Below, piece by piece: positions 8,309 to 16,098 of a DNA stretch of 34,071 bases; positions within the stretch are counted from its first letter, which is position 1, and every line of letters begins with the position of its first letter. Under the pieces are notes generated by a model. The model was not told the DNA's origin. It was given only the letters and a program-made list of their open reading frames with translations, and did not search any database. Origin of the DNA: Inquilinus limosus (GTDB lineage: Bacteria; Pseudomonadota; Alphaproteobacteria; DSM-16000; Inquilinaceae); contig NZ_NHON01000007.1 in the NCBI RefSeq assembly GCF_002195995.1, positions 94,219-128,289 of the forward strand, written 5' to 3'. A program made the position numbers and the translations under genes.

Positions 8309-9003
8309 CCGTCGGGTCTCAGCACATAGCCTTCGCCGCGCACGGTGTGGAGATAGCGGGGCAGGCGCGGATCGGGCTCGATCTTACGCCGAAGCCGCGT
8401 CACCTGCACGTCGACCGCCCGGACGCCGCCGTCGATGGTGCCGGATTCGGTCAGCGCCTCGCGCGACACGGTCTCGCCGGCATGCTGGGCCAGGATGCGC
8501 AGCAGGTTCTCCTCGCCGGTGGTCAGGCGCACGCGCTCGCCCTCCTGCAGCAATTCGCCGCGCTCGATGTCGAAGGTGAAGGCGCCGAGCCGGATGGTGC
8601 CGGCGGCGCGGGGCGGCGGCGGGGCCAGGCGGCGCAGGATGCTGTTGATGCGCAGCACCAGCTCGCGCGGCTCGAACGGCTTCGGCAGATAGTCGTCGGC
8701 CCCGCTCTCCAGCCCGGCGATCCGGTCCTCCGGCTCGCCGCGGGCGGTCAGCAGCAGGATCGGCGTGCTCATGCGCTGGCGCAGGTCGGCGGTCAGCTGC
8801 AGCCCGGTCTCGCCGGGCATCATCACGTCCAGCACCAGCAGGTCGAAGGCGATCGCCGCCAGCTTCTCCCGCGCATCCGCCGCGTCGACCGCGGCGGTCA
8901 CCAGGAAGCCGTTCTCCATCAGGTATTTGCGCAGCAGCTCGCGGACCCGGCGGTCGTCCTCGACGACCAGGATGTGGGCGGGCTCGTCGGCGGTCATTGT
9001 CAT
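8305..9003 (-). CDS. OmpR-family response regulator (PetR-like)
   Basis: A 232-residue regulator with a receiver domain (residues about 10-125) carrying the acidic pair EDD at 15-17, phospho-acceptor Asp59 (LLVLDVMMPGETG), Thr in LLLTARGE and Lys in YLPKPFEP. A C-terminal OmpR/PhoB winged helix follows (EENLLRILAQHAGETVSRE, ending VDVQVTRLRRKIEPD and TVRGEGYVL). Two Met starts, 9003 and 8997, are equally possible. It lies 6 bp after the MarR gene and overlaps the kinase gene. The marR-ompR order next to an aminotransferase recalls the petP-petR pair of Rhodobacter capsulatus, which influences cytochrome bc1 gene expression. Whether this pair does the same is inference. Confidence 0.9.
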   Translation of the reverse strand: MTMTADEPAHILVVEDDRRVRELLRKYLMENGFLVTAAVDAADAREKLAAIAFDLLVLDVMMPGETGLQLTADLRQRMSTPILLLTARGEPEDRIAGLESGADDYLPKPFEPRELVLRINSILRRLAPPPPRAAGTIRLGAFTFDIERGELLQEGERVRLTTGEENLLRILAQHAGETVSREALTESGTIDGGVRAVDVQVTRLRRKIEPDPRLPRYLHTVRGEGYVLRPDG

Positions 9004-9009
9004 CGGCTG

Positions 9010-9531
9010 CTACCGGCTGGCGACGCGCGGGGCGGCGGCCGGCACGTCCGGCTCCTCCTCGATCGCCGCCGGCTCGCTCAGCGCGATCAGCCCCTCCAGC
9101 ACCTTGCGGAAGCCATCCACCGCCTCGGCCCCGGCATTGCGGTAGGCTTGGCCGATCAGCTTGCGCTGGCTCTCGAACAGCTGCCGCTCCAGCACCGCAC
9201 CCGTCTCGGTCAGGGTCAGTAGGCGCTGGCGCCGGTCGCGCTGGCCCTGCTGCTGCTCGACATAGCTGCGCTCGACCAGCTCGTTCAGGACTCGGCCCAG
9301 GCTCTGCTTGGTGATGCGCAGGATCGCCAGCAGCGCACTGACCGTGATCTCCGGATGCCGCCCGATGAAATAAAGTGCACGGTGATGGGCCCGGCCGAGA
9401 CCCAGGGTTGCGAGCAGCGCATCGGGCTCGGCAGTGAAGCCGCGATAGGCGTAGAATAGCAGTTCGATGCCTTGGCGGATCTCCTCCTCGCGGAGGAAGA
9501 GCGGATTCACGGGTGATTTTATGTCAGCCAT
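9010..9531 (-). CDS. MarR-family regulator (PetP-like)
   Basis: A 173-residue winged-helix regulator. The MarR fold shows as LGRAHHRALYFIGRHPEITVSALLAILRITKQSLGRVLNELV, with the wing YVEQQQGQRDRRQRLLTLT where the conserved D-x-R pair (DRR) sits. Dimerisation helices flank it on both sides. The last 25 residues are Ala/Pro/Glu-rich and likely disordered. It is the first gene of a run with the response regulator and kinase (6-bp spacing) and is divergent from ilvE with 77 bp between starts, so it can control both directions. No good ribosome-binding site is visible before the ATG. Confidence 0.88.
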   Translation of the reverse strand: MADIKSPVNPLFLREEEIRQGIELLFYAYRGFTAEPDALLATLGLGRAHHRALYFIGRHPEITVSALLAILRITKQSLGRVLNELVERSYVEQQQGQRDRRQRLLTLTETGAVLERQLFESQRKLIGQAYRNAGAEAVDGFRKVLEGLIALSEPAAIEEEPDVPAAAPRVASR

Positions 9532-9548
9532 GTTGACTTGTTTTGACC
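9523..9548. promoter_or_regulatory. Possible MarR operator / divergent promoter
   Basis: Between marR and ilvE are GTCA-N7-TGAC (9523-9537) and two direct TTGAC copies 10 bp apart (9533 and 9543). A TTGACT hexamer could act as a -35 for ilvE, but no matching -10 follows. MarR proteins usually bind such short palindromes in their own promoter; the left arm here lies inside the marR coding start, which weakens the case. Confidence 0.25.
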
Positions 9549-9608
9549 CCGAATGTTACCGCTCACGGTCCGACGGCGACACAAATGACAATGCGGGAAA
9601 GGCCCATC

Positions 9609-10502
9609 ATGTCGACGACTCCCTTCCATGACCGTGACGGCTGGATATGGATGGACGGCAAGCTGGTCGAATGGCGTAGCGCCAACATCCACGTCCTGAC
9701 TCACGGCTTACACTACGCCAGTTCTGTATTCGAAGGGGAGCGGGCTTACAACGGCCGGATCTTCAAGGGCACGGAGCACTCGAAGCGGCTGGAGTTCTCG
9801 GCCACCACGCTGGGCATGAAGCTGCCCTTCAGCACGGCCGAGCTGGATGCGGCAAAGGCACTGACCCTTGAGAAGAACGGCCTGACCGACGCCTATATCC
9901 GCCCGGTCGCCTGGCGCGGGTCGGAGATGATGGGCGTCTCGGCCCAGGCCAACACCATCCATGTCGCCATCGCGGTGTGGGAATGGCCGAGCTACTTCTC
10001 GGCCGAGGCGAAGATGAAGGGCATCCGCCTGACCCTGTCCGACTGGCGCCGCCCGTCGCCGGACTCGGCCCCGGTGCACGCCAAGGCCGCCGGCCTGTAC
10101 ATGATCTGCACCCTGGCCAAGCACAAGGCCGAGGCGGCGGGCTACCAGGACGCGCTGATGTACGACTATCGCGGCTATGTCGCGGAGGCGACCGGCGCGA
10201 ACGTCTTCATCGCCATCGACGGCAAGCTGCACACGCCGACCGCCGACTGCTTCCTCAACGGCCTCACCCGCCAGACCGCGATCGAGCTGGCGCGCCGCAA
10301 CGGCATCGAGGTGGTCGAGCGGCACATCCAGCCGGATGAGCTGGCAAAGGGCACGGAAGTGTTCCTGACCGGCACCGCGGCCGAGATCACCCCGGTCGGC
10401 GAGATCGGCCCGCACCGCTTCACCCCGGGCCAGATCTGCAAGACCATGATCGACGCTTATTCGGTCGAGGTCCGCAAGGAGCCGAAGGCCGCCGCCGCTT
10501 GA
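9609..10502 (+). CDS. ilvE: Branched-chain amino acid aminotransferase (class IV PLP)
   Basis: A 297-residue fold-type IV aminotransferase that interconverts Leu/Ile/Val and their 2-oxo acids using 2-oxoglutarate/glutamate in the cytoplasm. Visible motifs are THGLHYASSVFEGERAY, IRPVAWRGSEMMG, the PLP lysine Lys159 in APVHAKAAGLYM, the cofactor-binding EATGANVF and FLNGLTRQTAIELA, and FLTGTAAEITPV near the C-terminus. I chose the ATG at 9609 (GGGAAAGG upstream); ATG codons in frame at about 9585 and earlier are possible. Some D-amino acid transaminases share this fold, but the FEGERAY and LTGTAAEITPVGEIG segments fit the BCAT group. It is monocistronic, ending at the terminator at 10521. Confidence 0.9.
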   Translation: MSTTPFHDRDGWIWMDGKLVEWRSANIHVLTHGLHYASSVFEGERAYNGRIFKGTEHSKRLEFSATTLGMKLPFSTAELDAAKALTLEKNGLTDAYIRPVAWRGSEMMGVSAQANTIHVAIAVWEWPSYFSAEAKMKGIRLTLSDWRRPSPDSAPVHAKAAGLYMICTLAKHKAEAAGYQDALMYDYRGYVAEATGANVFIAIDGKLHTPTADCFLNGLTRQTAIELARRNGIEVVERHIQPDELAKGTEVFLTGTAAEITPVGEIGPHRFTPGQICKTMIDAYSVEVRKEPKAAAA

Positions 10503-10520
10503 GGCTGGGCTGAGCCAAGA

Positions 10521-10558
10521 AAAGGGGCGTGTCCCGGCAGCGGGGCGCGCCCTTTTTT
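10521..10558 (+). terminator. Rho-independent terminator of ilvE
   Basis: A 12-bp stem, GGGCGTGTCCCG paired with CGGGGCGCGCCC (two G-U pairs in RNA) around a GCAG loop, is followed at once by six T residues, starting 22 bases after the ilvE stop. The A-run before the left arm also makes it a candidate terminator on the minus strand. Confidence 0.88.
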
Positions 10559-10595
10559 GTTTCCAGGCTCGGCAGCCCGGCTCGATGGCACGGCC

Positions 10596-10743
10596 GGCGC
10601 CACCCCCTCACCCGAAATCACCGACGCGATTTCGACCTCTCCCCAAGGAGAGGTAAAGAGGGCGCGGCTCTTGTTCCCCTCTCCTTGGGGAGAGGGAGGG
10701 GCCCATTCGCGTTGGCGAATGGGAGGGTGAGGGGGCTGGCGCC
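10596..10743. repeat. 148-bp palindromic element containing four hairpins
   Basis: Outer arms GGCGCC-A-CCCCCTCACCC (10596-10613) and its complement (10725-10743) pair with one bulged base. Inside lie four perfect hairpins in a row: CGAAATC/GATTTCG (10613-10634), ACCTCTCC/GGAGAGGT (10635-10654), CCCTCTCC/GGAGAGGG (10677-10696) and CCCATTCGC/GCGAATGGG (10702-10723). It fills the space between ilvE and the convergent TonB receptor gene. It resembles the dispersed GC-rich intergenic palindromes of alphaproteobacteria, with no coding capacity. It may also stop transcription from the receptor gene. Confidence 0.85.
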
Positions 10744-10749
10744 GACCCC

Positions 10750-12909
10750 TCACCACCGATACTTGATGCTGCCGATCACCGTCTGGCCCAGGCCCTCGTA
10801 GCAATAGCCCTGGGCGCAGGTGGTGTAGTCGCGGTCGAACAGGTTGGTGGCATTGACCGCCAGTTGCACCCCGTCCAGCCGCGGCTCGACCGCGCCGAGA
10901 TCGTAGCGGATGGCGGCGTCGAACAGCGTCACGGCGTCGTTGCGGCCGGTGCTGTTGTCGTCGTCGCGATAGCTCGACCCGATGTAGCGCACGCCGGTGC
11001 CCAGGCTCAGCCCCGGCACGATCCGGTCCGGCACCCGGTAATCGGCCCAGGCCGAGACCACATGGTTCGGGATGCCGGACGGGTCCTTGCCTTCCGTCGC
11101 CGCAGTGCCCTCGGTGGCCTCCGGATCGAGATAGGTGTAGGCGATCTGCAGGCTGAGCCCTTCGCCGAGATCGGCCAGCCCCTCCAGCTCGATGCCGCGC
11201 ACCCGCACCTCGCCGCGGGCGGCCCTGTAGTTGACATGGGCCGAGTCCGCGATCAGCCCGTTCTCCTGCGTCATCTGGAACACCGAAGCTGTAACCAGGC
11301 TGTTCAGCCCTTCGGGCTGGTACTTGACGCCGGCCTCGATCTGCTCCCCGGTCGTCGGCTTGAACAAGCGGCCCTGCCAGTCCGTCCCCGTGTTCGGGGT
11401 GAAGGAGGTGGCGTAGGAGACATAGGGCGCGAGGCCGAAATCGGTGACGTAGCTCAGGCCGACGCGGCCGGTGAAGGCGCTGTCGGAGGCATCCTGCTCG
11501 GTGCCGGCGATGCGCTCCCGGCTGGTGGTCTCGAGCCAGTCGTGCCGGCCGCTCAGCGTCAGCAGCCAGCCGCCGAAGCGGATCTGGTCCTGCAGATAGA
11601 CGCCGATCTGCTGCTGCTGCTGCAAGGTGCGGGCGTAGACCGGCGGCTGGCCGATGTGCTGTTTGCCGTAGTTCTGCGTGACCAGGTCGAGGTCCGGCGC
11701 CGGCCCGTCGCCGGCGATATGGGTGGTGTCGAGGAAGGTGTAGTCGAGACCGGCCAGCAGCGTGTGCTGCACCGGCCCGGTGTCGAAGCGCAGCTGCGCC
11801 TGATTGTCGACCGACACCGTGTCCAGGCTCTCGCGGTCCTGCCCGGCGCGGCGGAAGACGGTGTTGCCGTCGTCCGCCAGGCCGGTGATGTAGACGTAGC
11901 GGGTGTTGGCATCGACATGGGCGTAGCGGAAGTTCTGCCGCAGCGTCAGCGCGTCGTCGACCCGGTGCTCGATCTCGTAGCCCGCCCGCACGCTCTCCAT
12001 GTCGAGGTCGTTCCAGGCCGAATCCGCGGTGCGGATGTCGAGCAGCCCGGTGGCCGGCGAGTAGTAGTTGAACAGGCTGCCGCCGCTCTTGTCCTTCTGA
12101 TAGGCGCCGAGGAAGGTGACGGTCGTGTCCTCGTTCGGCCGCCAGGTGAAGGCCGGGGCGATATAGGCGCGGTCGTCCGGCACCGCCTGCATCTGGGTGT
12201 CGCTGTCGCGGAACAGCCCGGTCAGGCGCCAGGAGAAGCGGTTCTCTTCGTCCAGCGGACCGCCCAGGTCGAACTGGCCCTGGTACCGGTCATGGTTGCC
12301 GAACTGCAGCTCGGCCTCGCGCAGCGGCTGGTCCGGCGGGCGCTTGGTGACCAGGTCGACCAGCCCGGCCGGCGAGGACAGGCCGTAATTGGCCGAGGCC
12401 GGGCCGCGCAGCACGTTGATCGCCGCCAAGCCGTAAGGCTCGGTGCGGATGCCGGCGAAGACCTGGCCGGTCGGCTGCCGCAGCCCGTCGCGGAAGATGC
12501 CGAAATATGCGGCATCGAAGCCACGGATCCAGAACTGGTCGAGCCGCGGCGAGAAGCCGTAGAGGCCGGTCAGGATGCCGGGGGTGTAGGCCAGCGCCTC
12601 CTGCAGGTTCTGCACGTTGCGGGCGTCGAGCTGGCCGCGGGTGACGACCGAGATCGACTGCGGCGTCTCGACCAACGGCGTGTCGGTCTTGGTGGCGCTG
12701 GCGCTGGTCGTGGCGGTGAAGCCCCGCACCTCGCTGGTCGATGTCTCCGCGCCGCCCTGCACCACGATCGGCGGCAGGGTCACCGCCGCGCCATCGGCCG
12801 GGGCCGGCCCCTGTGCTGCAGCCTGGGCCAGGACGGGCGTCGGCGCGAGTGCCGTGGTGGCGAGCAGCCCGAGGAGGAGGCAGGCGCGGGGACTGGGTCG
12901 ATGTCGCAT
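10750..12909 (-). CDS. TonB-dependent siderophore receptor
   Basis: A 719-residue outer-membrane beta-barrel receptor. Residues 1-28 are a signal peptide (LLLGLLATTALAP, cleavage near LAQA). A plug domain follows (ETPQSISVVTRGQLDARN, ALAYTPGI, FWIRGFD, NVLRGPASANYG), then a 22-strand-type barrel ending in the C-terminal aromatic signature IGSIKYRW. The near-terminal Cys pair (TTCAQGYCYEG) and the TPQSISVVT motif mark the hydroxamate/catecholate siderophore subfamily (FhuA, FpvA). It lacks an N-terminal STN signalling extension, so it should not signal to an anti-sigma factor. It is divergent from the siderophore-binding protein across a Fur-like box. Ligand unknown. Confidence 0.92.
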   Translation of the reverse strand: MRHRPSPRACLLLGLLATTALAPTPVLAQAAAQGPAPADGAAVTLPPIVVQGGAETSTSEVRGFTATTSASATKTDTPLVETPQSISVVTRGQLDARNVQNLQEALAYTPGILTGLYGFSPRLDQFWIRGFDAAYFGIFRDGLRQPTGQVFAGIRTEPYGLAAINVLRGPASANYGLSSPAGLVDLVTKRPPDQPLREAELQFGNHDRYQGQFDLGGPLDEENRFSWRLTGLFRDSDTQMQAVPDDRAYIAPAFTWRPNEDTTVTFLGAYQKDKSGGSLFNYYSPATGLLDIRTADSAWNDLDMESVRAGYEIEHRVDDALTLRQNFRYAHVDANTRYVYITGLADDGNTVFRRAGQDRESLDTVSVDNQAQLRFDTGPVQHTLLAGLDYTFLDTTHIAGDGPAPDLDLVTQNYGKQHIGQPPVYARTLQQQQQIGVYLQDQIRFGGWLLTLSGRHDWLETTSRERIAGTEQDASDSAFTGRVGLSYVTDFGLAPYVSYATSFTPNTGTDWQGRLFKPTTGEQIEAGVKYQPEGLNSLVTASVFQMTQENGLIADSAHVNYRAARGEVRVRGIELEGLADLGEGLSLQIAYTYLDPEATEGTAATEGKDPSGIPNHVVSAWADYRVPDRIVPGLSLGTGVRYIGSSYRDDDNSTGRNDAVTLFDAAIRYDLGAVEPRLDGVQLAVNATNLFDRDYTTCAQGYCYEGLGQTVIGSIKYRW

Positions 12910-12977
12910 CGGTGAGGTCGGCTCCGGTTGCGGGGAAAGGCCGGCAGGGTTGCCAGGGCAGCGATGACCGGCTAATT

Positions 12978-12996
12978 GACATTAATTCTCATTCTC
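12978..12996. promoter_or_regulatory. Fur-like iron box overlapping a TTGACA -35
   Basis: Read on the minus strand, this 19-mer matches the classical Fur box GATAATGATAATCATTATC at 14 of 19 positions by my alignment. On the plus strand it overlaps a perfect -35 hexamer TTGACA (12976-12981), although the -10 region about 17 bp on is poor. It lies 69 bp from the TonB receptor start and 37 bp from the binding-protein start. Many alphaproteobacteria use RirA or Irr instead of Fur, so the binding protein is uncertain. Confidence 0.5.
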
Positions 12997-13032
12997 GTCT
13001 AGCTCGAATGGGAACGTGACCAGGACAAATTC

Positions 13033-14175
13033 ATGAAGCGATCCAAGGCGCTGGCCTGCGCCCTCCTGCTGCTGACCTGCCTCGTCGGCCTGCCTGCCCA
13101 AGCGGGCTGGCCGGTGACCGTGACCGACGCCGCCGGCCGGCAGGTGACGGTGACGCATCAGCCGCGGGCGGTGCTGCTGGGCGCCGGCATCAACCTGGTG
13201 GCGCTGGCGCTGGTCGACCCCGACCCGGTGTCGCTGCTGGCCGGCTGGGCCGACGACACGCGGCAATACGATCCCGGCCTCTATGCAGCCTTCCTGGCCC
13301 GGTTCCCGCGCCTGGCCGAGGTGCCGGTGGTGGGCGGCGGCACGGATGAGAGCTTCTCGCTGGAGAAGGCGCTGACGGTCGGCGCCGATCTCGCCATCTT
13401 CGGCGCCTGGCAGGCGGAGACGGAGCAGGGGCGGCTGATCCTGGACCGGCTGACCGCGGCCGGGGTGCCGGCGGTGGTGGTCGACTTCAACCACCGGCCG
13501 CTGGCGAACACCGCCTCAAGCATGCGGCTGCTGGGCCGCGTGCTCGGCCGCGAGGACCGGGCCAACGCCTTCGCCGATTTCTGGGAGGCGCGACTGGACC
13601 GCATCCGCCGACGCATGGCCGGGCATCCTGAGCCGGGGCCGGCGGTGCTGATGCATGCCTATCCGCAGCCCGACGATTGCTGCTGGGCGTTCGGCGAGAC
13701 CGGGCTGGGCGAGCTGGTGTCGCTGGTCGGCGGCCGCAACATCGCCGCGGACCGCTTCCCGGACGCCGGGGGCGGGGTGCTCAGCCTGGAATATGTGATC
13801 GGGCAGGACCCGCAGGTCTACATCGCCACCGGCCTGCCGCAGGCGGAGGGCGCGCCGGGGCTCGTCGTCGGGCCCGGCGTTCCCGCCGCGACCGCGCGGC
13901 GGAGCCTCGCCGCCGTGCTGTCGGCGCCCGGCCTGTCCGGCCTCGCCGCCGCCCACGACGGCCGGGTGCACGGGCTGTGGAACTTCTTCAACGCCGTGCC
14001 GCTGAACATCGTGGCGGTGGAGGCGGTGGCGCGCTGGGTGCGGCCGGAGATCTTCGGCGACCTCGACCCCGGCGCCACCCTGGCCGAGATCAACAGCCGC
14101 TTCTCCGCCCTGCCGTTCGACGGTGCGCTGTGGGTCAGCCTCGACCCGGCTCGTGACGGGCCGGGGCCGCGTTAG
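13033..14175 (+). CDS. Siderophore/iron-complex periplasmic binding protein
   Basis: A 380-residue protein of the type III (FecB/FhuD/BtuF-like) periplasmic binding family, which carries ferric siderophore from the TonB receptor to an inner-membrane ABC permease. It has a signal peptide (residues 1-24, LLLLTCLVGLPAQA) and the family opening VTVTDAAGRQVTVTHQPRAV. Further motifs are VGADLAIFGAWQ, DRLTAAGVPAVVVDF in the hinge region, and LSLEYVIGQDPQVYIATG in the second lobe. An AGGA lies 9 bases before the ATG. Its 3' end overlaps the convergent MFS gene by 41 bp. No FecCD-type permease or ATPase follows, unlike most such loci, so they must be encoded elsewhere. Confidence 0.87.
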   Translation: MKRSKALACALLLLTCLVGLPAQAGWPVTVTDAAGRQVTVTHQPRAVLLGAGINLVALALVDPDPVSLLAGWADDTRQYDPGLYAAFLARFPRLAEVPVVGGGTDESFSLEKALTVGADLAIFGAWQAETEQGRLILDRLTAAGVPAVVVDFNHRPLANTASSMRLLGRVLGREDRANAFADFWEARLDRIRRRMAGHPEPGPAVLMHAYPQPDDCCWAFGETGLGELVSLVGGRNIAADRFPDAGGGVLSLEYVIGQDPQVYIATGLPQAEGAPGLVVGPGVPAATARRSLAAVLSAPGLSGLAAAHDGRVHGLWNFFNAVPLNIVAVEAVARWVRPEIFGDLDPGATLAEINSRFSALPFDGALWVSLDPARDGPGPR

Positions 14176-15568
14176 CGGCAACGGTCAGCCGCCAGGCGGC
14201 CCAGGCGCCGAACACGGCCAGCGGCAGGGCGGTGACGAACACCCACAGCGCCGCCGCCCGGGCGGTCTCGACCGTCAGCCCGGCGCCGAAGCCGACCAGG
14301 TTGGCGGTCGCGCCGGCGATGGCGGCGCCCACCGCGCCGCCGGTCTGGCGCACCGCGATCATCGCCGCGCTACCGATCGCCTTGTCGTCATCGGCCAGGG
14401 TGCCGATCAGCCGCCGGTTCAGCAGGCTGGAGGAGAAGCCGAAGCCCGCGCCCATCAGCAGGGCCGCGCCGACGATCCAGGCCAGCGGGGCGTCGCGCAT
14501 CACCACCACCAGCAGCACCGCGCCGGCCAGGATGCAGACGGCGCCGCGCAGCAGCCAGCGCAGCTCGCCCGCGCCGGTGGCGCCGGCGACGACGAAGGCG
14601 GCCAGGGTCCAGGCCAGCGCCATCACCGCCACGACATAGCCGGCCCACAGCGGCGACAGGCCGTGCAGCGTCTGCAAGATGGCGGGGCCGTAGACGTTCA
14701 GCGCCATCGAGGTCGCCATCAGGGCGAAGACCGCGGCATAGGCGGTGCCGCACACCGTGCGCAGATCGCCCGCCTGGCGCGGCAGCAGCCGCACCCGGGC
14801 GCCGCCATCGATCCGCATCACCAGCACCAGGATGCCCAGGCCGGCGGCGACCAGCGCCAGCGCGACGGCCGGGTTCGGGATGACATCCGCCATGGCGATG
14901 GCGCCGACGCCCAGCCCCAGCCCACCGATCTGCGGCCAGGGCACGCCCAGCTGTCCGCCGGCGCTGCGCACCGTACCCTTCAGCAGCCAGGGCGAGGCGG
15001 CGGTGAAGACCAGCGCCTGGGCCGTGAACAGCCAGAACACGGCGCGCCAGTCCCCGGCCTGGGCGAACAGGCCGCCGACCAGCGGCCCCAGGATGGTGGC
15101 GATGCCCCAGATGCCGGAGGCCACAGCGAACATCCGGGCCAGGTGGCGCTCGGGGAACAGCAGCGCGATCGCGACCATGGAGAAGCCGGCGACCCAGCCG
15201 CTGCCGATGCCCTGCACCAGCCGGCCGGCCAGGAACACGCCGATGTCCGGGGCAGCGGCGCTGGCCACGCAGCCCAGCGCGAAGGCCAGGCCGCCGATGG
15301 CCGAGGCCCAGCGCAGCCCGAACCGCTCCGACAGCCGCCCGGCGCTGGCGCCGGCCAGGATGGCGCCCATCAGGAAGCCGGCGGTGGCCCAGCTGAAATA
15401 GGCGTAGCCGCCCAGGTCGGCGCCGACGCTGGGCATGATGGTGGCGGTGACGAGGGAATCGGCTGCGTTCAGCCAGATGCCCAGGCAGACCATCGCGAAT
15501 CGCGGCAGCCGCCCTTCGCCGAGCAGATCCGCCCAGCCGGGCGCCGGTTGCGCCGATGCCTGCACCAT
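14135..15568 (-). CDS. MFS drug/siderophore-type exporter (DHA2-like)
   Basis: A 477-residue polytopic inner-membrane protein. The order of motifs fits the drug:H+ antiporter families: LNAADSLVTATIMPSVGADLG (helix 1 motif D1 region), GRLSERFGLRWA (loop 2-3 motif A), GRLVQGIGSGWVAG (helix 4, motif B) and GIWGIATILGPLVGGLFAQAGDWRAVFWL (helix 5 motif C, the antiporter signature). AGGGGAA precedes the ATG. The gene starts 79 bp after moaE on the same strand and could receive read-through from it, while its 3' end overlaps the siderophore-binding gene. Efflux of a drug or a siderophore are both reasonable; no direct evidence separates them. Confidence 0.82.
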   Translation of the reverse strand: MVQASAQPAPGWADLLGEGRLPRFAMVCLGIWLNAADSLVTATIMPSVGADLGGYAYFSWATAGFLMGAILAGASAGRLSERFGLRWASAIGGLAFALGCVASAAAPDIGVFLAGRLVQGIGSGWVAGFSMVAIALLFPERHLARMFAVASGIWGIATILGPLVGGLFAQAGDWRAVFWLFTAQALVFTAASPWLLKGTVRSAGGQLGVPWPQIGGLGLGVGAIAMADVIPNPAVALALVAAGLGILVLVMRIDGGARVRLLPRQAGDLRTVCGTAYAAVFALMATSMALNVYGPAILQTLHGLSPLWAGYVVAVMALAWTLAAFVVAGATGAGELRWLLRGAVCILAGAVLLVVVMRDAPLAWIVGAALLMGAGFGFSSSLLNRRLIGTLADDDKAIGSAAMIAVRQTGGAVGAAIAGATANLVGFGAGLTVETARAAALWVFVTALPLAVFGAWAAWRLTVAANAAPARHEPGRG

Positions 15569-15647
15569 TGCTGCGTTTCCCCTTCGTTGTCCTCGGGGCT
15601 ACACCGCCGGAGTCACGATGAGAAGCGGGGAATCGGCAGGACAGAAA

Positions 15648-16097
15648 TCAGCGCCAGCGCGCGGCCGCGTCGTCATCCTCGGCCCGGGCCTCGACCCAGC
15701 GCTCACCGTCCGGCGTCTCCTCCTTCTTCCAGAAGGGGGCCTTGGTCTTCAGCCAGTCCATCAGGAAGGCGCAGGCCTCCAGCGCCGCGCCGCGATGGGC
15801 CGAGGCGGCGCCGCAGAACATGATCCGGTCGCCCGGCTCCAGCCGGCCGACGCGATGGACGATGCGCACCTCCAGGAGCGGCCAGCGGCCGCGCGCCTCG
15901 GCTTCGATCTCCTCGAGCTGCCGCTCGGTCATGCCGGGATAATGCTCCAGCGTCATCGCCGTGACCGACGTGCCGCCGGCGATGTCGCGCACCAGCCCGA
16001 CGAAGCTGGCGACGCCGCCGACATCGCTGCGCCCCTCGGACAGCGCCGCGATCTCGGCGCCGACGTCGAAATCGGCCTCCTGCACGCGCACGGCCAT
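15648..16097 (-). CDS. moaE: Molybdopterin synthase catalytic (large) subunit
   Basis: A 149-residue subunit that converts cyclic pyranopterin monophosphate to molybdopterin using thiocarboxylated MoaD. Family motifs are HRVGRLEPGD and GAASAHRGAALEACAFLMDWLK. Lys117 and Lys124 in WLKTKAPFWKKE keep the 7-residue spacing of the Escherichia coli catalytic Lys119 and Lys126. The ATG lies one base after the moaD stop codon, so the two subunits are translated together as expected for a 2:2 complex. The acidic/Ala-rich C-terminus is slightly longer than usual. Confidence 0.95.
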   Translation of the reverse strand: MAVRVQEADFDVGAEIAALSEGRSDVGGVASFVGLVRDIAGGTSVTAMTLEHYPGMTERQLEEIEAEARGRWPLLEVRIVHRVGRLEPGDRIMFCGAASAHRGAALEACAFLMDWLKTKAPFWKKEETPDGERWVEARAEDDDAAARWR

Positions 16098-16098
16098 G

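Noticed and set aside
10596-10743. CRISPR array or tRNA-like structure
   Set aside because: The hairpins are not equal direct repeats with unique spacers, and no tRNA arm sequences (T-loop, CCA end) are present.
10864-12915. 683-codon plus-strand frame antisense to the TonB receptor
   Set aside because: Shadow of a high-GC gene; no domain visible.
14123-15823. 566-codon plus-strand frame antisense to the MFS exporter
   Set aside because: Extremely Gln/Gly/Ala/Asp-rich shadow; the opposite strand has MFS antiporter motifs.
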